Shown: positions 8,717 through 16,677 of the stretch, one piece after another
Position numbering within the stretch: position 1 is the first letter of the stretch
How the letters are laid out: the number at the start of each line of letters is the position of its first letter
Source: CANLBN01 sp050633525
Lineage (GTDB): Bacteria; Pseudomonadota; Gammaproteobacteria; Pseudomonadales; Cellvibrionaceae
Reading direction: 5' to 3'
Assembly (NCBI GenBank): GCA_050633525.1
Contig: JBOEGR010000027.1
Span: 1 to 64,000, forward strand
Length of the DNA: 64,000 nucleotides
Translations under genes and position numbers: made by a program
The notes under the pieces: generated by a model
What the model was told of the DNA's origin: nothing
The model's input: only the letters and a program-made list of their open reading frames with translations
Database searches by the model: none

Positions 8717-9988
8717 ATGAACCTAGATTTTGATCGCCACCACATCTGGCATCCTTATACTTCCATCACACAACCTGCCCCCGTTTTCCCTGTTTCCCGG
8801 GCCGATGGCGTCATACTGACGCTAGAAGACGGCCGACAACTCATTGATGGCATGTCATCTTGGTGGTGTATGCTACATGGTTATAACCACCCGACACTAA
8901 ACCAAGCGATCATTGAGCAAACTCAAACAATGTCACATGTCATGTTTGGGGGACTAACGCACCGACCCGCCATATCATTAGCCGAAAGATTAGTCGAACT
9001 CACACCCACTCTCCTGCAAAAGGTCTTTTTTTGTGATTCGGGCTCTATCGCCGTTGAAGTCGCAATGAAAATGGCCTTGCAGTATTGGCAAGCCCAAGGC
9101 CAAACGGCAAAGCAAAAAATAATGAGTTTTCGCAAAGGCTATCATGGTGATACTTTTGCCGCGATGTCCGTTTGCGACCCGCAAACAGGTATGCATCATT
9201 TATTCGCTGATGTTATCCGCAAACAAATATTTGCTGAATCCCCTTCCTGTAAATTCCATGAAGAGTGGGATGAAACTTACCTGAACGACCTTAAAGAAAA
9301 ATTCAAACATCATCACCAAGAGCTTGCTGCAGTCATTATCGAACCTATAGTGCAAGCCACAGGCGGTATGAATTTTTATTCGCCCCATTTTTTAACTCGC
9401 TTACGAGAACTCTGTACCGAATTTAATGTATTGTTGATCGTAGACGAAATTGCCACCAATTTCGGGCGTACGGGTGAACTCTTTGGCTGCAACCACGCCG
9501 ATATTAGCCCCGACATTATGTGCCTAGGTAAAGCCTTAACCGGTGGCTATATGACCATGGCCGCAACCATTTGCACCGAAGAAGTGGGCCGCATTGCCTG
9601 CTCTGGCGAAGCAGGCGTACTCATGCACGGACCTACTTTTATGGCAAACCCACTTGCTTGTGCTGTTGCCGGGGCCAGTATCGATTTACTATTAAACTCC
9701 CCATGGCAACAGTCGATTGAACGAATAGCAATACAACTACAAGAAGAATTGGATGAATGCAAAGACTGGCTACAAGTAGCTGACGTACGCGTACTTGGTG
9801 GTATTGGTGTTGTTGAATTAAAACAGCCCATCGACCTTAAAACCTACCAAGAACAGTTTGTAAAACAAGGCGTATGGGTGAGACCCTTTGGCAGACTAGT
9901 TTATCTGATGCCGCCTTTTATTATCGAAACTGAGCAACTTAGCTTACTAACGGCAGGTATGAAAAACGTCATTCGCACCTTAAAATAA
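8717..9988 (+). CDS. bioA: Adenosylmethionine-8-amino-7-oxononanoate aminotransferase
   Basis: PLP enzyme of biotin synthesis that converts KAPA to DAPA with SAM as amino donor. The 423 residues begin with HHIWHPYTS, which is diagnostic for BioA over other class III aminotransferases. The GMSSWWCMLHGYNHP segment, VDEIATNFGRTG and CLGKALTGGYM (PLP Lys about 272) are all present. The other bio genes are not in the window. A TATAAT at 8681-8686 is a plausible -10. No classical BirA operator (TTGTAAACC-N15-GGTTTACAA) was seen. Confidence 0.95.
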   Translation: MNLDFDRHHIWHPYTSITQPAPVFPVSRADGVILTLEDGRQLIDGMSSWWCMLHGYNHPTLNQAIIEQTQTMSHVMFGGLTHRPAISLAERLVELTPTLLQKVFFCDSGSIAVEVAMKMALQYWQAQGQTAKQKIMSFRKGYHGDTFAAMSVCDPQTGMHHLFADVIRKQIFAESPSCKFHEEWDETYLNDLKEKFKHHHQELAAVIIEPIVQATGGMNFYSPHFLTRLRELCTEFNVLLIVDEIATNFGRTGELFGCNHADISPDIMCLGKALTGGYMTMAATICTEEVGRIACSGEAGVLMHGPTFMANPLACAVAGASIDLLLNSPWQQSIERIAIQLQEELDECKDWLQVADVRVLGGIGVVELKQPIDLKTYQEQFVKQGVWVRPFGRLVYLMPPFIIETEQLSLLTAGMKNVIRTLK

Positions 9989-10023
9989 GCATAAAATTTC
10001 TCATATTAACGTTTCTATGCTTC

Positions 10024-10057
10024 ACTTAAATGACACTAATGTGGCTGTCATTTAAGT
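10024..10057. repeat. 12-bp perfect stem-loop after bioA
   Basis: ACTTAAATGACA (10024-10035) and TGTCATTTAAGT (10046-10057) flank a 10-base loop, 36 bases past the bioA stop. There is no T run on either side, so it is not a classical terminator. It may stabilise the bioA 3' end or be an operator. Confidence 0.5.
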
Positions 10058-10216
10058 TGCTTACCACAAACACTTGCATTAATTGGTGTATTCGCGCGAC
10101 AATATTTGCTGCAGCGCATTATCCATCTCTATTTTTGACCCATATATAAAAATTATCTTTTAAAATCAATCTGATAGCGCCCTAAATATTATTTTCGCAG
10201 ACACAGGAGTCTTGTA

Positions 10217-11656
10217 ATGCTGAACCACCATCCCTCTTTAGTCGCCAATTTAAGCGATTCCGGCAACCATAAAGAAGTTAACTCACCTTACGATGATACC
10301 GTTATCGGGACAGTTTCCAGTGTTGACGAAAAAGGGGTTGAAAAGGCTATCGAAGCGGCTTACGAAATCTACCGTGATCGCAGCCGCTGGCTACCAGCTC
10401 CCAAGCGAATCGAGATTCTAGAAAAAGCAGCTGATATTATGACAGAGCGCTTTGATGAGCTTGCCATAGAAGCGGCTAGAGAAGGTGGAAAACCGTTGGC
10501 CGACTCCATAGTTGAAGTCAATCGCGCTATCGATGGCATTAACAATTGTATCGACTGTATTCGGACTGAAGCGGGTGAAGTGATCCCTATGGGAATCAAC
10601 GCAGCCTCAATGAATAAGCTCGCTTTCACAACCAAAGAGCCTATTGGTGTTGTCGTTGCCGTTAGCGCATTTAACCACCCACTGAACCTTGCCGTTCACC
10701 AAGTGGGTCCAGCCTTGGCTGCTGGCTGCCCTTTTATCATTAAACCTGCTGGTACCACGCCCATTACTTGCTTACGCTTTGTGAAAATATTACATGAGGC
10801 AGGCTTACCCATCGAATATGGTCAAGCCTTAGTGACGGATAACAACAAAACGGCAACTAAACTGGTTACCGATGAGCGTGTTGGCTTCTTTTCATTTATT
10901 GGTAGCGCAGCAGTAGGTTGGATGCTGAAATCGAAATTGGCACCAGGCGTTCGTTGTGCGCTTGAGCATGGCGGTGTCGCACCGGTTATTGTGGAAGCGG
11001 ATGCCGACCTTGACATGTTAGCGCCATTACTCGCTAAAGGCGGCCTTTACCACGCCGGTCAAGTCTGTGTATCGGTACAACGAGTATTTGCACACAAGAG
11101 CATTGCAACAGAACTAGCCAATCGTCTAGCTGAATTAGGGAGTGCCATGAAGATTGGAGACCCGACAGATGAGGAAACAGAAATTGGCCCGCTAATCTCA
11201 CCATTAGAAGTTGATCGTATTGACGAGTGGGTTCAAGAAGCCATTAACGATGGCGCAACACTGCTATGTGGAGGCAAGCGCTTAGCGAATAACTGCTATG
11301 AAGCCACTATATTACTAGACCCACCGGCCAATACCAAAATCAGCAAAAATGAAGTGTTTGGACCTGTCGTTTGTGTTTACAGCTATGACTCCGTTGATGA
11401 CGCCATTAAAGAAGCCAACTCTTTAATGTTCTCTTTTCAAGCGGCTGTATTTACACAAGATATTGATCAGGCATTTCATGTGTATAAAAATATTGATGCT
11501 GCTGCCGTGATGATTAACAACCACACAGCATTCCGAGTTGACTGGATGCCCTTTGCTGGCCTGAAACACTCCGGACACGGTATCGGCGGTATTCCTCATA
11601 CATTTGAAGAGATGCAAGTAAGTAAGTTGGCCGTATTTAACTCACCTTCGCTATAA
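10217..11656 (+). CDS. NAD(P)-dependent aldehyde dehydrogenase
   Basis: ALDH-superfamily enzyme of 479 residues that oxidises an aldehyde to an acid. The catalytic Cys is in GQVCVSVQR (about 284), and the general-base Glu is in LEHGG (about 250), where most relatives have ELGG. VSAFNHPLN and the IKPAGTTP cofactor segment are present. The VCVSVQRV form points to the phosphonoacetaldehyde, lactaldehyde or sulfoacetaldehyde dehydrogenase-like branch. The substrate cannot be read from context, because neighbours are bioA and a stress protein. Strong RBS (CAGGAG) before ATG; a perfect terminator follows. Confidence 0.88.
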   Translation: MLNHHPSLVANLSDSGNHKEVNSPYDDTVIGTVSSVDEKGVEKAIEAAYEIYRDRSRWLPAPKRIEILEKAADIMTERFDELAIEAAREGGKPLADSIVEVNRAIDGINNCIDCIRTEAGEVIPMGINAASMNKLAFTTKEPIGVVVAVSAFNHPLNLAVHQVGPALAAGCPFIIKPAGTTPITCLRFVKILHEAGLPIEYGQALVTDNNKTATKLVTDERVGFFSFIGSAAVGWMLKSKLAPGVRCALEHGGVAPVIVEADADLDMLAPLLAKGGLYHAGQVCVSVQRVFAHKSIATELANRLAELGSAMKIGDPTDEETEIGPLISPLEVDRIDEWVQEAINDGATLLCGGKRLANNCYEATILLDPPANTKISKNEVFGPVVCVYSYDSVDDAIKEANSLMFSFQAAVFTQDIDQAFHVYKNIDAAAVMINNHTAFRVDWMPFAGLKHSGHGIGGIPHTFEEMQVSKLAVFNSPSL

Positions 11657-11671
11657 GTAAGCCCTAAACAA

Positions 11672-11708
11672 TAAAAGCCCCTGATACCTAAGGTATCAGG
11701 GGCTTTTT
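11672..11708. terminator. Bidirectional terminator between ALDH and usp genes
   Basis: A perfect 16-bp stem AAAAGCCCCTGATACC / GGTATCAGGGGCTTTT with a 3-base loop has A and T runs at either end. It can stop the plus-strand ALDH transcript and the converging minus-strand usp transcript. Confidence 0.92.
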
Positions 11709-11725
11709 ATTACGGCTTTGAATAG

Positions 11726-12151
11726 TTAAGTGCGAATAACAAAAACTGAGCAATGGGCTTTACGCGATACGTCATAGGTTGTGTGGCCAAAGAAAACGCG
11801 CGCTAGCGAACTAGAACCCTGTGACCCCATCACAATAAGATCAACTTCAAGCTCTTTAGCCATTGATAATATTTGCGGAGCCGCATTTCCCTTTTTAATA
11901 TAAGCTTTTAAATTACTATGACGCCCCTCGTACTTTTTAGCAAACGACTGCATCTCTTCATTGATTGTCTTAGTAATCATTTCATCTATCTCGGCCACCA
12001 TTTCCGTATGACGATTAGTCATACTCTCGCAAACAGTAACTAGTGAAATAGTATCAGCATTGCCAAATACGTTTAACGCTGTTTCTACAGCTTGCTCGGC
12101 ATTCTCAGAAAAATCGACCGGAACAAGAACATGCTTAAATTCTTTTGGCAT
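11726..12151 (-). CDS. Universal stress protein, UspA family
   Basis: Single-domain Usp of 141 residues with the KHVLVPVDFSENAEQAV start. Near the end it has GSQGSSSLARVFFGH and then a VSRKA segment, the G-x2-G-x9-G-(S/T) ATP-binding loop in slightly altered form (His after the last Gly). Such proteins aid survival under stress or starvation; the ligand state is not known. Its promoter carries a perfect inverted repeat at the presumed transcription start. It shares a bidirectional terminator with the convergent ALDH gene. Confidence 0.88.
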   Translation of the reverse strand: MPKEFKHVLVPVDFSENAEQAVETALNVFGNADTISLVTVCESMTNRHTEMVAEIDEMITKTINEEMQSFAKKYEGRHSNLKAYIKKGNAAPQILSMAKELEVDLIVMGSQGSSSLARVFFGHTTYDVSRKAHCSVFVIRT

Positions 12152-12166
12152 GAGATAAACCTTTAT

Positions 12167-12216
12167 TAAAGTAATATGATTACTTTAAAATTTAGCCCAA
12201 ATTAAGCATGAGTCAA
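12167..12216 (-). promoter_or_regulatory. usp promoter with inverted repeat at +1
   Basis: On the minus strand, TTGACT (12216-12211) and TAAATT (12194-12189) are separated by 16 bases, so transcription should begin near 12182. A perfect 9-bp inverted repeat TAAAGTAAT-N3-ATTACTTTA (12167-12187) covers that point and ends 16 bases before the start codon. It could be a repressor operator or a 5' hairpin near the RBS. Confidence 0.5.
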
Positions 12217-12252
12217 GACAATAGGCTGACAAAGAGTAAGGTTATTTAAATA

Positions 12253-12840
12253 CTAATTGTAATACGCATTAGAAGTGTCTGTATGGTCAGTAACGTCACG
12301 GACTCCCTTTACTTCTGGTATTTTCTCGATCAATGTTTTTTCAACACCTTCTTTCAAGGTTAAATCGACAGCACTACAGCCTTGGCAACCGCCGCCAAAC
12401 TTCAATATGGCATAGCTATCATCCGTGATCTGCACTAATTCCACCTGACCACCATGGGCGGCTAAACCGGGGTTAATATCATTAAACAAAACATAATTAA
12501 TCTTGTCTTCTAGAGGACTATCATCATTGACTTGAGGCATTTTAGAATTAGGCGCACGAATGGTTAACTGCCCACCCATTTGATCCGCTGAATAATCGAC
12601 CTTTGCATCCTCTAAAAAGGGCAAGCTTCTACCTTCAAAATAGGCCTTAAAGCTATCATATTCGACAATTTCATCTCCTTCTTGCTCCTCTCCGGGGCGA
12701 CAATAGGCTATACAGGTTTCAGCTTGACTGGTGCCGGGGTTTGAAACAAACATACGGATACCAATCTCATCAGCGTCTTGTTTATCTAGTAATTCTCTTA
12801 AATAGCCTTGGGCTGATTCTGTAATGGTGACGGTCGTCAT
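12253..12840 (-). CDS. nfuA: Fe-S cluster carrier protein NfuA
   Basis: Scaffold/carrier that delivers [4Fe-4S] clusters to apo-proteins under stress. The N-terminal half is the degenerate A-type (IscA-like) domain (MTTVTITESAQGYLRELL). The C-terminal Nfu domain carries CxxC in GGGCQGCSAVDLTLK, which binds a cluster at the dimer interface. With the ATG at 12840 the protein has 195 residues; an in-frame ATG four codons upstream (12852) has no better RBS and the family usually starts at the chosen Met. Divergent from the DUF2970 gene. Confidence 0.94.
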   Translation of the reverse strand: MTTVTITESAQGYLRELLDKQDADEIGIRMFVSNPGTSQAETCIAYCRPGEEQEGDEIVEYDSFKAYFEGRSLPFLEDAKVDYSADQMGGQLTIRAPNSKMPQVNDDSPLEDKINYVLFNDINPGLAAHGGQVELVQITDDSYAILKFGGGCQGCSAVDLTLKEGVEKTLIEKIPEVKGVRDVTDHTDTSNAYYN

Positions 12841-12978
12841 GTGGGATCTCATCGAAAAAATTGTGAAGGTAAAAGTTTGGTCGAGAATATTGCCATGAAT
12901 AATATGACTTCTCTACCCCACATAAAGTGGGGTAATGGTAATATAAGGGCATTATGCTTAATATCAAATGAGTCACTT

Positions 12979-13224
12979 ATGGCCAAACAATCATCATCGG
13001 ATATAAAAACAAAAGAAGATGCGAATGCTACACCTAGCTTTTGGCAAATTTTACTGAGCACTTTTGCCGCCGCATTTGGCGTTCAAAATAGAAAGAACCT
13101 AGAAAAAGATTTCAAGCATGGAGATATCAAAGTTTATATTCTTGCTGGTGTGCTTTTCACTGCAGTGTTTGTTTTTACTGTTATTTTAGTAGTGAATATA
13201 GTCTTACAAAAGAGTGGTTTATAA
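12979..13224 (+). CDS. Small DUF2970 membrane protein
   Basis: 81 residues beginning MAKQSSSD. The core FWQILLSTFAAAFGVQNRKN, then LEKDFKHGD, then a single membrane helix (about 53-76) match DUF2970, a family of short proteobacterial proteins without known function. The upstream open frame to 12841 encodes no family sequence and is not included. Divergent from nfuA; followed by short direct repeats before the convergent marR gene. Confidence 0.82.
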   Translation: MAKQSSSDIKTKEDANATPSFWQILLSTFAAAFGVQNRKNLEKDFKHGDIKVYILAGVLFTAVFVFTVILVVNIVLQKSGL

Positions 13225-13235
13225 CTATCGGGAGA

Positions 13236-13286
13236 TAGTTATCGGGGTTAATTTCGGGGATAGTTATCGTGGTTAGTTATCGTGGT
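13236..13286 (+). repeat. 13-bp direct repeats between DUF2970 and marR genes
   Basis: TAGTTATCGTGGT occurs twice in tandem (13261-13273, 13274-13286). A variant copy TAGTTATCGGGGT lies at 13236-13248 with a 12-base spacer between. It overlaps a small hairpin (AACTATC-GGGA-GATAGTT) just past the DUF2970 stop. Confidence 0.7.
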
Positions 13287-13292
13287 TAAATA

Positions 13293-13757
13293 TTAATCAA
13301 TACGCTGCCACGTCGCTTGGCTATCAACGCCACACGTTTTTAGCATTTTCTGCAGCTCTTTCTTAAATCCGCGCCGTTCTGACAGGTGTAGTTCCTCAAG
13401 AAACTTCTCTTGATGTTGGTAAGCTAAACTATTGATAGTACTCATTAGCTTCTTACCTTTTGAAGTAATATGTAGTTTAACCGAACGACGATCAAGCTTG
13501 TCGTGCTCACGTTCTACGTATTCTTTTGTCTCTAGCCGATCTAAGAGGCGAGTTATTCCAGACCGATCAACACCTAGCTGTTCAGCTATAGCAGCAGGAG
13601 TATTAATACCGTCGTCTGACAAGGCATTGAGCAACATCCACTGAGGCCACGTTAGCTCGTATTCTTTCAGGGCTTGATTAAATTGCTCTTGCAACAGATT
13701 ATTAAGGCGATGAATCCAGAATGCGAAGCTATTTTGCAATTTAAAATCGGCTTTCAC
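13293..13757 (-). CDS. MarR family transcriptional regulator
   Basis: Dimeric winged-helix regulator of 154 residues. The DNA-binding core reads LTWPQWMLLNALSDDG, then INTPAAIAEQLGVDRSGITR (recognition helix), then a basic wing LDRRSVKLHITSKGKKL. The start is GTG (13757). The ligand and targets are not evident; family members often repress a divergent efflux or redox gene, but here the nearest divergent gene is cysI, about 630 bases away. Confidence 0.88.
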   Translation of the reverse strand: MKADFKLQNSFAFWIHRLNNLLQEQFNQALKEYELTWPQWMLLNALSDDGINTPAAIAEQLGVDRSGITRLLDRLETKEYVEREHDKLDRRSVKLHITSKGKKLMSTINSLAYQHQEKFLEELHLSERRGFKKELQKMLKTCGVDSQATWQRID

Positions 13758-13887
13758 GCTAATAACTAATCGCTCTGAATAATCGAATACGCTCTAAAAG
13801 CGACTCAGTAAAAAAGTATCCTACAAAAGAGCAACTGATTAAAGCGCTAGATAACATTAGCTGTAACACCCCGTTGCACTAAGTAGA

Positions 13888-14004
13888 CTACTGTGAACTA
13901 ACCCAAAAAACACAGGCTGTTACAAATACGGAAATAAGCACGATAGCCGCGATAGCATCAGCGAAACTATCGCCCTCTTCTTTAATTTCAATTTGATCAT
14001 TCAT
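13888..14004 (-). CDS. Putative 38-residue single-span membrane protein
   Basis: A short ORF with an acidic N terminus (MNDQIEIKEEGDSFADAI) and one hydrophobic helix (AIAAIVLISVFVTACVFWV), ending SSQ. An AGG lies eight bases before the ATG. The amphipathic-acidic/hydrophobic layout and the RBS suggest a real small membrane protein rather than chance. It lies between marR and cysI on the minus strand. I do not recognise a family. Confidence 0.5.
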   Translation of the reverse strand: MNDQIEIKEEGDSFADAIAAIVLISVFVTACVFWVSSQ

Positions 14005-14237
14005 ATTTAGAACCTAGTACATTATTGTTATTAGTTACTATTTGTCACTATCTTTGAATTGCTGTTGAACTGCATATCAGCAAGTATAAGGCAAAACCGA
14101 ACCCACTCTGCCTCTACTGTGGTGCATTTTTAACAAATATTAGCCTGTAAAACAAGTTTTTAGAGGTAATAGACCCCTACTCTCTCAGTAAAAGCAAACA
14201 CTGCCTATGGCATAAGGCCAATTCCATATCAGTATTA

Positions 14238-14251
14238 GTGATATACATCAC
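14238..14251. promoter_or_regulatory. CRP/Vfr-like dyad upstream of cysI
   Basis: GTGA-TATACA-TCAC is a symmetric core fitting the TGTGA-N6-TCACA consensus with outer positions off. It lies about 137 bases before the cysI ATG. No promoter at matching spacing was identified, so assignment is weak. Confidence 0.3.
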
Positions 14252-14387
14252 CGAAAATAACACGATTTTGAACCTCGCGAGCCCCTTCTATTTCATGTAT
14301 TCTGCGCGCAGCCTTAATAGCCATTAATGAATTTGGCCTATTATTTTTGTCTTCACTATTTGTTTTTAACAACAAGCTAGGCAGCTT

Positions 14388-16052
14388 ATGTATCAGTATA
14401 ATCAATACGACCACCAAATTATTGGTGAGCGCATTGCCCAATTTAGAGGGCAAACAGAACGCTATCTCAACGGAACCTTAAAAGAAGAAGAGTTTCTTCC
14501 TTTACGCCTTCAAAATGGACTCTATGTACAACGTCTAGCGCCGATGCTAAGGATCAATGTCCCCTACGGCATGCTCAACAGCACACAACTGCGTCGACTC
14601 GCTCATATTGCTCGACACTATGACAAAGGCTATTGCCACGTGAGCACTCGCCAAAATATCCAATTTAACTGGCCTGATTTAGCGGATGTACCCGATATTC
14701 TGGCAGAATTGGCCGAAGTCGAAATGCATGCCACTCAATCAAGTGGTAACTGTATTCGTAACACCACTTCTGATCAGTATGCTGGCATTGCGGCTGACGA
14801 AGTAATCGACCCGCGACCTTATTGTGAAATTATTCGCCAATGGTCAAGCTTTCACCCTGAATTCGCCTTCCTGCCACGCAAATTTAAAATTGCTGTTACC
14901 GGCTCCGAACATGACCGCGCCGCAGTACAGGTACATGATATCGGCCTACAGATGGTCCATAACGACAAAGGTGAGGTGGGCTTTCGTGTCCTTGTGGGTG
15001 GAGGCTTAGGTCGTACACCTGTTATTGGCTCCCTCGTGCGTGAATTTTTGCCTGAACAGGACTTATTGACTTATTTAGACGCTATCTTGCGTGTGTATAA
15101 CCTCCATGGTCGCCGCGACAACAAATACAAAGCTCGTATCAAGATCTTAGTAAAAGCCATGGGTGTTGAGGCTTTTGCAGAGAAAGTAGAAGCAGAATGG
15201 GCACATTTAAAAGAAGGACCAGCAACACTGACACAAGCCGAAATTGATCGCGCTAAAGGCTTCTTCACTGCACCGGCTTATGAACAACTCGACGCTAAAA
15301 CCGAAACAACACATTTAAACTCACTAGCGGCTGATAACACAGCTTTTAGTAAGTGGCTAACACGCAATACCTTTGAGCACAAAATTCCAGGCTATGCTGC
15401 TGTTGTATTGTCCTTAAAGCCTACGGGTGTTGCCCCTGGCGACATTACAGACAGTCAACTAGACATTATTGCTGACTTGGCTGATGAATACAGCTTTAGC
15501 GAAGCACGCACAACTCATGAGCAGAATATAGTATTGGCAGATGTTAAGCAGTCTGACTTATTTGCTCTATGGCAAAAAGCCAAGAGCGCCGGTTTTGCCA
15601 CGCCAAATATCGGTACTCTAACTGATATGATTTGCTGCCCGGGTGGTGATTTTTGCTCACTCGCTAATGCGAAATCCATCCCCGTTGCTGAAGCCATTCA
15701 GCGCCGTTTCGATAACCTAGATTACATCTATGACATTGGTGACCTAGATATCAATATTTCAGGCTGCATGAATGCTTGTGGTCACCACCATGTGGGCCAT
15801 ATTGGCATTTTGGGTGTCGACAAGAAAGGTGAAGAGTTTTACCAAGTACAATTAGGCGGTAGCGCAAATGAAGATGCATCGCTAGGTAAAGTGCTTGGCC
15901 CCGCCTTCGACGCAGAAGACGTACCCGATGTGATTGCAACCTTACTCAATCTTTACGTCGATAATCGCCATGAAGATGAGCTATTCATTGATACTTACAA
16001 TCGTCTTGGTTTAAAGCCATTTAAAGAGCAGGTCTATTCCAATGCAAAATAA
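14388..16052 (+). CDS. cysI: Nitrite/sulfite reductase hemoprotein (CysI type)
   Basis: Siroheme/[4Fe-4S] enzyme catalysing six-electron reduction of sulfite to sulfide for cysteine synthesis. The 554 residues include the duplicated ferrite-like repeats, HVSTRQNIQFNW and SSGNCIRNTT. The cluster Cys residues are in CCPGGDFCSLANAKS and ISGCMNACGHHHVGHIG. The family form with DUF934 downstream is that of Pseudomonas PA1838 (memory). No cysJ-like flavoprotein is in the window, so the electron donor is open. The stop overlaps the next gene by 11 bases, so the two are co-transcribed. Confidence 0.93.
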   Translation: MYQYNQYDHQIIGERIAQFRGQTERYLNGTLKEEEFLPLRLQNGLYVQRLAPMLRINVPYGMLNSTQLRRLAHIARHYDKGYCHVSTRQNIQFNWPDLADVPDILAELAEVEMHATQSSGNCIRNTTSDQYAGIAADEVIDPRPYCEIIRQWSSFHPEFAFLPRKFKIAVTGSEHDRAAVQVHDIGLQMVHNDKGEVGFRVLVGGGLGRTPVIGSLVREFLPEQDLLTYLDAILRVYNLHGRRDNKYKARIKILVKAMGVEAFAEKVEAEWAHLKEGPATLTQAEIDRAKGFFTAPAYEQLDAKTETTHLNSLAADNTAFSKWLTRNTFEHKIPGYAAVVLSLKPTGVAPGDITDSQLDIIADLADEYSFSEARTTHEQNIVLADVKQSDLFALWQKAKSAGFATPNIGTLTDMICCPGGDFCSLANAKSIPVAEAIQRRFDNLDYIYDIGDLDINISGCMNACGHHHVGHIGILGVDKKGEEFYQVQLGGSANEDASLGKVLGPAFDAEDVPDVIATLLNLYVDNRHEDELFIDTYNRLGLKPFKEQVYSNAK

Positions 16053-16556
16053 ACCAACGCAAAATAAGATGATCAAAGACGGACAAGTCATCGATAACAC
16101 TTGGGAACTCATTGGCTCAACTGATACCGACCCAAATAGTACTGAAACCATCGAGATTCCGACATCAAACGTACTGGTTCCACTCGCTCTATGGCAGGCA
16201 CAAACTGAATTACAAGGGCGCGATAACGTTGGCATATGGTTAGACAATGACTGTAACTTAAACGATGTCGCTGAAAAAATCACCAGCCTGCCCGTCATTG
16301 CCATCCACTTTCCTGTTTTTATGGATGGTAGAGGCTTTTCACTCGCACGCTTACTGCGTGAACGCTACGGCTATAAAGGCGAAATACGCGCCATTGGTCA
16401 TATCATTCGTGACCAATTGTGCTACTTAAAACGCTGCGGTTTCAATGCCTTCACCTTCAACGACGAAGATCTAGACATCAACGCCGCCGTAGAATCACTC
16501 AAAGACTTTAGCGAAGCCTACCAAACCTCCGTAGACATGCCAGAGCCACTCTTCAG
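16042..16556 (+). CDS. DUF934 protein, 3' end lost in assembly gap
   Basis: 171 residues are visible before the run of N. They match DUF934, a small family that accompanies cysI in sulfate assimilation: VLVPLALWQ, then IHFPVFMDGRGFSLARLLRE, GEIRAIGHIIRDQLCYLKRCGFNAF and EPLF. Relatives end a few residues after this point, so only two to five codons are probably missing. The start overlaps cysI; an alternative ATG at 16069 is also possible. The frame happens to stay open through the gap into the antiporter, but that joint protein is an artefact. Confidence 0.85.
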
Positions 16557-16677
16557 NNNNNNNNNNNNNNNNNNNNNNNNNNNNNNNNNNNNNNNNNNNN
16601 NNNNNNNNNNNNNNNNNNNNNNNNNNNNNNNNNNNNNNNNNNNNNNNNNNNNNNNNNNNNNNNNNNNNNNNNNNNNN
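16557..16677. other. Assembly gap (121 N)
   Basis: A run of 121 N. It should hide the last codons of the DUF934 gene, a short spacer and roughly the first 20-30 codons of the antiporter. That fits the stated gap size, so the size may be a true estimate. Confidence 0.98.

Larger units (their letters stand above)
13758..14387. other. Intergenic region upstream of marR and cysI
   Basis: These 630 bases hold one small minus-strand ORF (13888-14004) and a CRP-like dyad (14238-14251). The rest, 14005-14237 and 14252-14387, carries the cysI leader, in which no clear attenuator or riboswitch was recognised. Confidence 0.4.

Noticed and set aside
10024..10057. Rho-independent terminator for bioA
   Set aside because: The stem is perfect but no T run follows on either strand.
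12841..12978. N-terminal extension of the DUF2970 gene back to 12841
   Set aside because: The extra 46 residues overlap the nfuA start region, show no family sequence, and the DUF2970 protein begins naturally at 12979.
14235..14453. Minus-strand ORF of 72 codons over the cysI start
   Set aside because: It overlaps the cysI start, has no RBS or motif, and the cysI frame is certain.
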